64,000 nucleotides of DNA from Rotaria socialis (Eukaryota; Rotifera; Eurotatoria; Philodinida; Philodinidae), in NCBI GenBank assembly GCA_905331475.1, contig CAJNYU010000033.1, positions 124,001-188,000 of the forward strand, written 5' to 3'. The translations under genes and the position numbers were made by a program. Shown piece after piece: positions 38,020 through 49,005 of this stretch. The notes beneath the pieces are model-generated. The model made no database searches and was not told the origin of the DNA. It saw nothing but the letters and a program-made list of their open reading frames with translations. Each line of letters starts with the position of its first letter. The first letter of the stretch is position 1.

Positions 38020-41000
38020 ATGTCGAAAGACGAAAATTTCAAAAATAAAGAAAAACAAGCAACGGACGACAGGGAACGTTTAGCTAATTCGTCAAGAGAT
38101 AATGATGAAGAGAATATTAACCAGAATGTTGCAGAAAAAATGATTGATGAAGAATTTAAGAATAAAGAATTACCAGAAGATGATAAATCTGATACAGATA
38201 CATTTGAAGAAGGAAACAAATTAGAAAAATTAGTTGAAAAAAACAATGATATAAATGGATCATCTGTTAGAATTTTTCAATCCCTTGATTTAAAACCAAA
38301 ACATCTTGGTCTTACTCGAACATTATTATTAGCTATGTTTGCTGCTTTGATTGGTACAGGCGCTCAATTTGGCTATGCGCTTGGCGTTATGAATGCTCCA
38401 TCAGAGGTAAAGATGATCCTAGAGAGAAAAAAAACATTCTTTGTTCATAGGCGTTTTCTTTGAATAGTTAATTAAAATTTATATAAACGAAATTTATATA
38501 AAACGTTATAATTCAACAATAAGTCCATATCATCAAGATATTCTTTATTCAACAGCTATATCTGTTGTTGCACTTGGAGGAATGTTTGGTGGTCTTTCAG
38601 CTATATCATTGAGTAATCGATTTGGTCGGTAAGTTAATTAAGACTTTCTATTAGAGAAAAGTTTATTTTGCCTCGATATTTACGCAAGTCATAGATTTTG
38701 AGTGGCAAGTTCTTTGAGTAAAAATCAATTAAAAAACTATGATAAAACATGATTGAATACTATCTAGAGTAAGATGAACTAACGTTATTTTTCTATTCGT
38801 CAAGATGCCTGTCAGGAGAACCCATATCGGATTCAAATTATTCTGTAAAAATAAATTAATGCGTTTACTAGTTTGCAACAAAATCGATTCAAGCGTGTTT
38901 CACAATTGAATCATATAGGAAGTGCGTGAATAGGTTCTCTGCAATAAGATGAATAGGAATATTTTTTATCTATTTTGCGAGCAATGTTGAATATGTTATG
39001 TTTATTTAATTGGTTTCATTCAGAGAGTACAACACGCTACCACCTTTCACAATTTATGAAGCTTGCTAATTTATTCAGGGAATCAGAAAAACCTCGAAAG
39101 CAAGGTTTTCTCTGCGTTAGTATCTATAGTAGAGAAATTTTCACTCTGTCTTGTCGCTTCAATTCGAGCAGTAGATTGGAAAGGAAATATTTAGCATATT
39201 TTTAGACAATTGAAGTACGCGGGACCTACACTACGAAAGAAATTGTCCCATCTTGGCCTAAAGGTAATAGTCAAGAGTTTTTGTTCGCATGCAATCCTAA
39301 TCAATTCTGCAGTAGACATATCAGAATCGAGACTGAAATTTGCACCACTTGCTACGGAATCCTTGTACGCGAAACGTTTGCCACTTGCCATCAAACCAAG
39401 GACAAGTATTCACATAGTAGGTGAAAGTATTTGACTTGTACGTTAAAAACATTGCCTTTGCACTTTTATTTTGACTTGAAAAAGTACGAACAGTGCAAGT
39501 AAACATATTTTTAGTCAGTACAAATATAAATTTTTCAAGTAAAAGTATTTGATTTGTACTTTTTCTTTAACTTGAAGAAGTACGAGTACAAATACGTTCA
39601 TCTCATGCATTTTTAATTATTTTTTTCTAGAAAAACTAGTTTACTTTTAAATAACTTTCCAGTCATTATTGGTTCTATTTTGATGGTATTGAGCAAAAAT
39701 ATAGCTTCATTTGAGGTATTTATAGTGGGAAGAATACTAATTGGATTTTCCGCAGGTTAGCTATTTGTCTTTATATCACGTGGGAAAATTCCTCTTTTTC
39801 TTGAAAAAAGGTTTTGGAGCAACTGTTGGACCTATCTATGTAAATGAAATTGCTCCATTACGTGTACGTGGTTCACTTGGTGCTTGTTTTCAATTGTTTA
39901 TAGCATTTGCTGTACTACTAGCTCAAATACTAGGATTAGATATTATCTTAGGTCGCCAACATTTATGGAACTATCTTTTTGGTTTGTTCCTTCGCATTTG
40001 TATATTATTCGCTTTTTCATTGTATTTAAATAGCTATACCAATTATCTTCAGTGTACTACAATGTACTCTATTGATATTTACACATGAAACACCAACATT
40101 TCTTTTACAGAAGAAACGCCGCCGAGCAGCTACACGAGGTTTTCTTATTAATTTAATTCATCGGAACCACAAAGATGAATTTCTATTTAGCACTTAAATG
40201 GTTTCGTCGAGAAAAAAGTGATGACGATATTCAGGAAGAAATTCATGCAATGGAAGCAGACGTTCGAAATGTGCAAACGAATGCAACAAAAGTAATAGAG
40301 AGAAAAAAATAAACCGAGAAGGATAAAATAGTATCGTCTATCCATTAGGTATCAATACGTGATCTATGGTCGAAGCCTCTGCTGCGTAAATGTATTCTGA
40401 TATTGACCATGACTCATATTGCGCAACATTTTACTGGCAGCTGTGTCGTATGTTATGTTTTGTCCTAAATAATTGTGACCAAAATAGAACTTGCCTTTAT
40501 TTTTATGCACTAGATCTTTTTCTTTGGAGATATTATTCTCACGCGTGCAAATCTAAAAATGGAATATGCATCATATGCAATGCTTTCAAATGGAATTGCA
40601 TATTTGGCTGCAGCTATATCATTAATTTTTATTGTCGATAAAATTGGACGTCGATCGCTTTTACTTTGTAGGTCATTAGAAAAAGAGAAGCTTGCTTTCG
40701 ATTTAGAAAAGCTGGTACTTTTTCTATCTAATTATAGATGGTTTAATTGGTACGGCCGCAACATCTTGTGTTATTGGTGTTACAATTTTTAAATCAAGAA
40801 ATGTAAGTTTGCAGTATACAATTTATAGATGTTCTTTTTCACTCATTGCTAATGAAATTATCATCATAAGTTATTGTGTACTCCAAAAAAAATGAGTACA
40901 CTCTAGATTCGGTCAGTGTGTCTGGCCGGCCGGCCGTTAACACGATAACTTTTGAAAACCTCATCCAATTGTCATGAAATTTTGTAGACAGAATGATCTC

Positions 41001-42050
41001 ATCAATATCTCAGTCGAGTTCGAAGATGAAAGTAATCTGTGAAGAAATGGGTGAGTTATCGAAAAAATCGTCATTATTGACTAGACCACCCCTGAGGGAG
41101 GGNAATGTGAAAGATTTACTCGATTTCTCACTTATTCAAATTATATACATATTCAATTCGCCAGATCACGATAAGCGCATTATTTTTGCAGTGAACTGAT
41201 TTTTGTGATAATCTTAATTGCTGTTTGCTACTCATATTTAATTATGTTTTAAGTGCATATCTATATTTTCTCGAATATAGATAAATAAAATATGAGTACT
41301 TTACTTTTCAGCGGTTACAACATTTTCATTTAGTCTTTACCTTTTTCAATATTTCAGTTCAATTTATAATCATGTCCTGCCCTGCCCTGTTTCAGGGCAG
41401 GGCAAGGCAAAAAAAGTTGCTCTGTGACGGTCTCTGGTTCAGACATTCTAGAATGACTCATATGTCCCATGTGCTTTTTGCAGTACACATAGCTTTCGGA
41501 TGAAATCTGAAGTTTCCACATTTATTTTTTTATACTAATGATGGATTAAAATTTGATTTTAGATTCCATTGTATCATATGATCTTTTTGGAAATATTTGC
41601 TATGATGGCACACGTTTCTTTTAGTGCTATGGGTCCGAGTATGTATATTTGCTTTTTTATTACTAAATGATTAAAATTGTGTTGTTTTTGATTAGACGCT
41701 ATACCATGGTTGTTATCAACAGACATGTTTTTACAATCGGAACGTGCTTATGCATCAGTCATTGCTATTGTAGTTAATTGGTTATCTATGTTTTTCGTGC
41801 TCATGACATTTGTTCCACTTTTTGTAAGTAAAAATAATTTTCTTTCAACAGATAAAAACTATTGGTTTGATTTATTTTAATTTCATAGCATGCTGTGGGT
41901 GCATCTTTATTTCTCGTTTATGGTATAATGAGTTGTGGATTTTGGTTAGTTGCTTTTATATTTGTACCTGAAACTAGAAGAAAAACACCAGAACGGGTGC
42001 AAGTTCTCGTGGCCAAAGGGACGGTTTACAAAGCAAAATATCAAAAATAA
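38020..42050 (+). CDS. SLC2-family sugar transporter, paralogue 1
   Basis: Major-facilitator hexose transporter (GLUT type), 12 membrane helices, plasma membrane, facilitated diffusion. Exons: 38020-38406, 38468-38628, 39631-39755, 39811-39981, 40034-40138, 40191-40291, 40349-40447, 40514-40667, 40738-40802, 41563-41638, 41696-41823 and 41889-42050; 577 residues. Signatures: GYALGVMNAP in TM1, NRFGRK, GFGATVGPIYVNEIAPLRVRG, VDKIGRR, GPNAIPW and VPETR. The first about 105 residues are hydrophilic and acidic, longer than in typical GLUTs. The TM7 motif, canonically QQLSGINAVFYY, reads AQHFTGSCVIFFF, so two sugar-contact positions are changed if the splice 40447/40514 is right; that junction uses GTATGT and a TAG acceptor but is the least certain. 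The 760-nt intron 40803-41562 holds a mobile repeat and one ambiguous base (41103). Tandem with paralogue 2. Confidence 0.92.
40875..41530 (+). mobile_element. Non-autonomous repeat, copy 2, within SLC2 intron
   Basis: Left block 40875-41103 and right block 41437-41530 match the ends of the element at 2327-2848 in the same orientation. The intervening 330 bp is unrelated to the core of copy 1 and contains a strong hairpin at 41378-41404 (TGCCCTGCCCTG pairing with CAGGGCAGGGCA). Position 41103 is an unresolved base at the left-block edge. It is inserted in the sense orientation in the ninth intron of the transporter gene. Confidence 0.75.
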
Positions 42051-43202
42051 TCATAACACAGTGAATTATTGTTAAATCTAGTCAACGCTATTTATCGTTC
42101 TACGTCAATTTCCACCTCAAATCTAATGAGAAAATTTTGGATTTTTTCTTTTTGTACACATATTTTTGTATACAATTGAGAATACTATGAAAATTTCATT
42201 GGCAGACTATCTAAAACCAATATGCAGAATGAAAACTTTGTTTTTCAGATCTCGATAAGTTTGAAACATTTTCATTTTTAACTTCTGAAGAGCGAATCTT
42301 GAAGAAAATAATTTTTTGTTGCTTGTTTTCATTATCTTTTAAGATATTTACAAAAGGTAATGAGAGATATTTTTTCTGCTGCTTTTGTGGTTTTAGAAAT
42401 AGCCAACGAAAATATGCAGCAACCACTCCATTTCTACAGAATTTTGAGTTCGTTGCAATGACACTATTGAAATAAAAATTTTCTAGAAGACTAACTTGAA
42501 AGGGCATTTATCTTCCTTATCAGTCTCTGAAAGTTTGCTACAGTATAAGTTTGAAAATGTGGCTAAGATCGTGACGTTAGAAGACACACCGCTTTGAAAA
42601 TATCTTTTTCTCATAATAATTGTTCCGTATTGTTTATCATCTTACGCTTTTATTCCAGCATATTATATTGTCAGTTGTTGTTTTTTTCCTTCTTTTGTAT
42701 TTTATTATCAATGTTTATTGTACATTTTTGCTGTTAGTTTTTATATTTCGACCATGTAAAAATATTTAACGATGTTCCCGTAATTAAACACTTTTGAGAA
42801 TCGTAAATTGTAAAACGAACTATTTTTTTTTATACATTATTCTATTTTCGTTTGAGTGAAATAAAAATTTCACGATGTTAAAACAAATTCTCTTATTCGT
42901 CTATTTTTTGTTTTCCCCTGATTAGAGATAAAAACTTCGCATTATATCTTTTTCGGCAATGCATTCAAAAGAAATGCATTATATTATTTTGGTACTTAGC
43001 AAATGACATGAGTCGATGGAACGTGTATACTTTTTCTTAGATTATTTTTGTAACCGACTTGCTCCTTGTGCTGAATTGAGTTTTTTCATATAAATTCATT
43101 TCGTTTCAATCTCGGAAATAGGCTACTTCTATTGATTGATATTTCTATAAACAAAAATAATTCGAAAATAAAACTAATTTGTTATTTCTAGAGTACAATA
43201 TC
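42051..43202. other. Spacer between tandem SLC2 genes
   Basis: About 1.15 kb of AT-rich DNA. A 98-codon minus frame at 42211-42507 has no recognisable domain and is considered chance. It presumably holds the terminator of paralogue 1 and promoter of paralogue 2. Confidence 0.55.
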
Positions 43203-46200
43203 ATGAGTAATGATCCACCTTTATCAAGTTTGCTTGATAATGACAATCAAGAAATATTAAATAAGACTGACAATGAAGTAAATATTCGACCAAATACATT
43301 GGACAACCTCAATGAAAATAATAATCTTGCCTCAGACAATCAGCAACATCTTGATAGAGTATTACTATAGTCCACACAAACACGCAAATCTATTTTATTT
43401 TTATTTTTTTATAGGGTATCACCAGTACACTATTACTAGCTGTGATAGCTGCAATCAGTGGAACTTCTTTTCATTTCGGTTATGCATCTGGTGTTTTGTG
43501 AGTTTCCTCTTTTGAAAATAACGTTTTTTATAAGTCTCTGATTTTGTGTTCTTGACATATTAATAGAAATGCTCCGCAAGATGTAAGTAATTCATTTTAA
43601 TGGATTGTTTTGATGTTTTGTTTTCAATAAAATTATCTATAGATTATAGAAGCATTTATTAATGAAACAAATCATAGACGAGATAAAGCTAGTCATACAA
43701 ATGAATCAACTATAACATTAATTTTGTAAGAAAGTTTTATTTGTTCAATTTCAATGACGTCGCTTTTTTAGCTCCTTAGCGGTGTCAATCTTTGCTCTTG
43801 GTGGAATGATCGGTGGTCTATTCGGTGGTTTTATTACTGATCGATTCGGAAGGTACATATATAAATCGACAAGATAAAATCTTTTATGTATTTTATTTCG
43901 TATAGAAAAGGTGGCATGCTTTTAAATAATATAGTTTCTGTTCTTGCTTGTGTATTAATGTTTATTTCAAAACCTATTTATTCCTATGAAGCTTTAATTG
44001 TTGGAAGATTTTTTCTTGGACTTTCTTGTGGTAATAATAATTTCTTTTCTCTAAAGCTTACACAATTTTATTCAAGGTTACGGTTCCTCGGTTGCACCAA
44101 CTTATATAAATGAAGTATCTCCGAGAAATCTACGTGGTGCTTTCGGTGGTTCTTTTCAATTGGGTGTTGTTCTTTCACTTTTTTTTTCGCAAGGAATCAG
44201 TTTAAATTCAGTATTAGGTTCTGAAAATGCATGGCATTATGCTTTAGGTAAAAGAAATTTAGTTGATAATTAGTGTAAAATGATTTTCTTCTGCCTCTAT
44301 ATCAGGTTTGCCGATTGTATTCAGTGTTTTGCAAGTAATATTACTTTTATTTGTACCAGAAACTCCAAAATATTTATTAATTAAAAGAAATGATTTACCG
44401 GGTGCTGAAAAAGGTTAGTTTTATTTGTAATTAAAACACAGAAAATATAAAAGCAAGTTCGATCAGGTTTTTTTTCGAACTGATTAATAACGAAAATAAA
44501 GTAATTGTTGTCTGTTAATGGTTGTTTTTTGAAAAAACATGGAAATCGTACTGCAACTTTATTTTGTTTTGGTTTTATTCGTGCATTTGAATCGCTACCA
44601 CTATGCTTTGTTTCGAGAATAAGAGTCAGATTAATTAACAAGCGTTGACCATATATGTGATTTTCGGCAGTAAACATTGCTCTCGAATGTTGTAATGTTT
44701 GAGTCATAAAAGCAGGTACACGAATTCGATTTGGTACACGATATGTAATCAATTTATGTCCGTTGAATCCTTGATGATCGTCATTTGACCATGGTCTTGC
44801 CATAGTAACAATAACTAAAAGGCCAAAAATACAAAAAAAAATTGAAATTGAAAGCATATTTTTTTGGTGATGATGGATTTCATAGATGCTGTGTCCTATA
44901 CACACGCAAATATATATATATATATATAGAAAGATTTTAAAGTTAAAGTCAATATTTAGACAACAGATTTTTAGAGAAATATTAATTAGTAAAATATACG
45001 TTTAACAGAAAAAAAATGAACAATGAAAATTAAAAATAGATCAGTCTAGCCCGTCATAGATTTATGAAAGAAAGAAATATTCCCTGATCTCCGGTGCATT
45101 ATCATATGTGTAATAATTCATTTTTCATTGGCTTAATCGGTGGAAAAGCTGCATCACAAATGTTAAGGTAGAATAACCTGGCTATAAATAATATTTTAGT
45201 AGAGAATTCATGAACTTGAAATATATTATAAAATTTTTCAGTGATTTTTTTATTCTTAATAATAATTAAGAACTTGAGGAACAAATTATTTAATGTTTTC
45301 TGAAAATTTTATTAGTTTTATTTGTGATTGATCTACAATTATTTGTAAAGTGGGAGTGTTTTAGTTTCGCGACTTTCAAATTTATCAAATTATGAAGACA
45401 ATCTCAAACATTGAACGCATTCAAATTTCAAGATATAAAAAAAAATCCTGCCTCAACGGAAATCTAAATATTGAACATCCTATAAATTTTAGCTTCAAAA
45501 ACATCATCATACTGCCATGTTCTATAGCTACAAAGGAAGGCTTTAGCTGATGAAAGAATCCAATGATAATAGGACAAACGAATCCCAATTCTGTTAAAAG
45601 AAACAGGAGGATATGTTTCGCCTATAATTATCTGCATTTCAAAGATTTTTAGTGTGCCTGTTTTAAAATTATAAATGAAAAAGTAGAACTTTTATAAACT
45701 TTTGCCCTTGATTGTTGTTTCAAAAGAATTACTAGACAAGAGCATCACACGAACAGGATATTGGTTTAGTCTACCTGCTAGCAGGACGATAACCAGTCGA
45801 AGAAATATGAGACTATAGCTATCTGAAAATCTGTGAATATACTCTATACAATAGAAACAAACATTTTGCAAAGATTTTAATGCTTACTAAGAAATACTGA
45901 AATAAATAAAAGTATTTTTATCTATTCTAAATTTTTTCTGCAATTGTCTTGTGTAACATCCTTACTACAAAAGAAATTATAGATGATAGACATCATGCTT
46001 GTTGGTTTCGTCTGATGATCGCTTTAAGATACATTCAGTTGCTTAGCATTTGTTATTGAGAAACTCGGGACGTGTATTGTTATAGACGAAGGTGAAACTT
46101 GAACTAGCATCTATACTATTTGTGTCAGAAAAGGCAACATTTTGCTGATTGAAAATGTTGATTCCTTCTAAATAGACACATCCGGTGCTCATCTTTAACA

Positions 46201-47187
46201 CAGAATAATTTTATTCGTGAAACAATTTTATTTTCCTTTAGCACTTCGATGGCTTAGAAAACATGCACATGTTCAACATGAAATATCCGAAATGCAAGAG
46301 GAACAAAGGCAACAACAACACTCTGTAAATCATAATTACTTTATTTTTCTTGTTTGCATTAATCAATAACTGTATTAAGGCTCGTATGGTTGACGTATTT
46401 TTCACACCAACGGTTCGTTGGGCATTATTTATAACAGTTTTTCTTCAATTATCTCAACAATTCTCTGGTATCAACGCAGTTATTTACTATTCAACTGTTA
46501 TATTCCAATCAGCTGGTTTTACAAAACAAGTCGCCCAATATGCAAATTTAGGTTTAGGTGGAACAAATGTTTTAGTAACAGTCATCAGTGTCTTTCTTAT
46601 GGATCGTCTCGGTCGACGTCCTCTTCATTTAACTGGCATTGGTGGTATGTTTATAACAAGTTTAATACTTGTTATATCACTTGTTGTTCGATCAACTCCA
46701 TTATGGAATAAAATTTCACTTATAATGACTATTTTATTTATTGCATTTTTCGCTATTGGGCCTGGTTCAATACCTTGGCTGATTACAGCAGAATTATTTA
46801 CTCATGCATATAATGTACCAGCCTCAAGTATTGCTGTACTTGTTAATTGGTCGGCTAATTTTATTGTTGGTCTTGGTTTTAAACCCCTTTTTACGGTAGG
46901 CTAGAAAATGAAATTTCTATGATTTCTAGTTCTTTGCTAATTTTTATTTTTAGGGCTTGCTGCATCAGTATACATTTCTTCTATTTACCGGACTTTTATT
47001 AATATTTTTTCTTTTAACATTTTTCTTCGTACCAGAAACAAAAGCCAAAACTGTTGATACAATCTATGCAGAAATAAATGCTGGTCGAGTTTGGTCGAAA
47101 CGTCAACCGCGAAGTCAATATCTTCACAATCGAAGTAGTGGCAATGATGATGATGGTAGTACTGTGAATTATGAAAGTTTGTCATAA
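43203..47187 (+). CDS. SLC2-family sugar transporter, paralogue 2
   Basis: GLUT-type facilitated hexose transporter, 551 residues, 11 exons: 43203-43358, 43415-43497, 43567-43582, 43643-43725, 43772-43852, 43906-44030, 44077-44247, 44306-44413, 46242-46324, 46380-46895 and 46954-47187; all phases close. Canonical motifs are intact: GYASGVLNAPQD, DRFGRK, GYGSSVAPTYINEVSPRNLRG, LQLSQQFSGINAVIYYS in TM7 with the sugar-binding Gln-Gln and Asn, DRLGRR, GPGSIPW and VPETKAKT. The third exon is a 16-nt micro-exon. Two exons (125 nt and 171 nt) have exactly the lengths of their counterparts in paralogue 1, and their phases match, confirming tandem duplication. The TM7-TM11 part is one 516-nt exon, where paralogue 1 has four extra introns. 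The 1.8-kb intron 44414-46241 carries a possible antisense gene. Confidence 0.95.
44381..44857 (-). CDS. Possible small secreted protein nested antisense in SLC2 intron
   Basis: A minus-strand frame of 158 codons from an ATG at 44855-44857. The N-terminus, MLSISIFFCIFGLLVIVTMARPW, has the shape of a signal peptide: short start, hydrophobic core and small residues before a likely cleavage. After it comes a basic, polar region with Cys and Gly scattered and no recognised domain. A short purine-rich leader and a (TA)n run (44910-44928) lie just upstream. The last 30 nt overlap antisense to an SLC2 exon (44306-44413), so the true 3' end may be earlier or spliced. No homologue is recognised; it may be a lineage-specific secreted peptide or a chance frame. 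Confidence 0.4.
   Translation of the reverse strand: MLSISIFFCIFGLLVIVTMARPWSNDDHQGFNGHKLITYRVPNRIRVPAFMTQTLQHSRAMFTAENHIYGQRLLINLTLILETKHSGSDSNARIKPKQNKVAVRFPCFFKKQPLTDNNYFIFVINQFEKKPDRTCFYIFCVLITNKTNLFQHPVNHFF
44910..44928. repeat. (TA)n microsatellite
   Basis: About nine TA dinucleotides within the SLC2 paralogue 2 intron. Confidence 0.85.
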
Positions 47188-49005
47188 GAAGAAAATTGAT
47201 TGTTATTAAAAATAACTTTTTTCCTTTGCATATGAATTAAATTTTTATTTTTGTGTGTTTTTAATTAGCTTAGAAGAAGTAAATTCTATATTATGATACT
47301 AAATAAAATTAATTGCGCTGTCATAATTGCAGTTCACGGATCAGTTATCAATTTTTATTTTCACATGAATACGTAGGGCAATCCAAAAGTAGTGCGGGAG
47401 GTACCTTATTTCCTCAAGCAGAGGTCGACAAACATTCCTTTTTTTTACCAATAGATAGAGCGTGCTTCACTCTACTTTTCTATGCTATTTGATCACTATT
47501 CAACTAATATCATAATAATAAAATTTCGATACGATCTCATTCTTTCACAAATGTGTTGGTAGCATGAATGCTCGTGAGTACTTTTTGAACAATTTTTAAT
47601 AGCAAAAAATTACAGAACTACGGTTTTCACCATTGGAAAGAGGAGACGAAGACGCACCGCACCATATATTACTGACTTTTCTAACCTGTTTTTTGTAAGG
47701 TTTTGAGTTGACCTTTTAAAGAACAAACCTATCTCGTGAGTTGTTTACAGTGAATCTTCAATAATCAGGTTCACATTCAAACCACTAATCGAAGATCTAC
47801 AAATTGCGAAAAATTTAGGTGTTAAATTTAATTATTTTGGGATAATACATATTCTAGACGAACCTCTACTACGATTTTCTATCAACGTTTTTGTTTTTGC
47901 TTTTTTTCATTAAAAGAGCATTTTCCCGAAGGTTAGAAAATTGAAGGGAAACACTTCAAAAAATCCTATTAGAAAAATCAGTAATATGTGGTGCGGTGCG
48001 TCTTCGTCTCCTCTTTCCAATGGTGAAAACCGTAGTTCTGTAATGTTTTGCTATTAAAAATTGTTCAAAAAGTACTCACGAGCATTCGTGCTGCCAGCAC
48101 ATTTGTGAAAGAAGGAGATCTTATCGAGATTTTACTATTATGATATTAGTTGAATAGTGATCAAATAGCATAGAAAAGTAGAACGAAACATCCTCTATGT
48201 GTTGGTAAAAAAAGGAATGTTTGTCGACCTCTGCTTGAGGAAATAAGGTACCTCCCGCACTACTTTTTTGATTTGCCCTAAGTAAAATGAAACAAAAATA
48301 CTTTTTTCTCGAATTAAAACGACACGAAAATAAGTTCGTACTGCAAGGGAATCACTCATCGCAAAATATCAATATACGATGTTTGATTTAATAAATCAAG
48401 ATTTCTTATTTTTCTGAGAAGTTCAGTAAATTAGTGAATGAGAAACAAAACGAAAAGAGAAATGAAATTAGAGACTACATATACATACACTATTATTTTC
48501 CTATGTCTAGTAGCTGCTGTTAGAATTCATACAATAAAAATAAATGAAAAAATTATCCACTTCAGCATCTCAGTCACTCGAAAGAATATTTAATTGTTTG
48601 TTAGAGAACCTTCTGTATTGAATTCTTAAACACAAAAGCAATATAACGAGCGATTTCTAAGGCTCTGAGCATTCTAAAGCAAGATTATCTCTGATTAAAC
48701 CATAATAAACGTCTACTATTTTCGATATATATCAGCTGACTTGGATGTCATCTAAGAACTAGAGAGTGATAGAACAGTTCGTGAACCTGAACTTTGAATT
48801 CGCGAGCTCCGTATACATTTATCTATTGTTGTATAGTGACATCTTTGTAAGCGCACATCTTCATATGATTTGTTAATTGTTTGCTACAAATGAAAATTTA
48901 TTTTTCATATCCAAGTGAAACTTATTCGAATGAATTATATTTTTTTCTAACTTTGCTTACTTACGCAATTCTCAATCGAGTTTATTCGTTTGCAAAGTGA
49001 AAATC
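47188..49005. other. Intergenic between SLC2 and EXD3
   Basis: Apart from the MITE, the interval is AT-rich with no recognised gene. The 700 bp upstream of the EXD3 start likely includes its promoter. Confidence 0.55.
47374..48280. mobile_element. Mariner-type MITE with long inverted arms
   Basis: A 907-bp element bounded by TA at 47374-47375 and 48279-48280. The arms, about 47374-47690 and 47972-48280, are near-perfect inverted copies of about 310 bp. The ends read TAGGGCAATCCAAAAGTAGT and the inverse, resembling mariner terminal repeats that contain CAAAAGTA-T-GCGG. The central 280 bp is AT-rich and has no transposase frame, so the element depends on a transposase elsewhere. High arm identity implies either recent insertion or arm homogenisation. 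Confidence 0.88.

Noticed and set aside
39420-39600. Possible gene or satellite in SLC2 intron with repeated ACTTG/CAAGT words
   Set aside because: Irregular degenerate simple sequence; neither a clean tandem array nor a coding exon.
40390-40641. 83-codon plus-strand frame over SLC2 exons
   Set aside because: It reads through an intron in the wrong frame; the transporter frame gives conserved TM7-TM8 residues.
42211-42507. 98-codon minus frame between SLC2 genes
   Set aside because: No signal peptide, domain or coding-like composition; likely chance.
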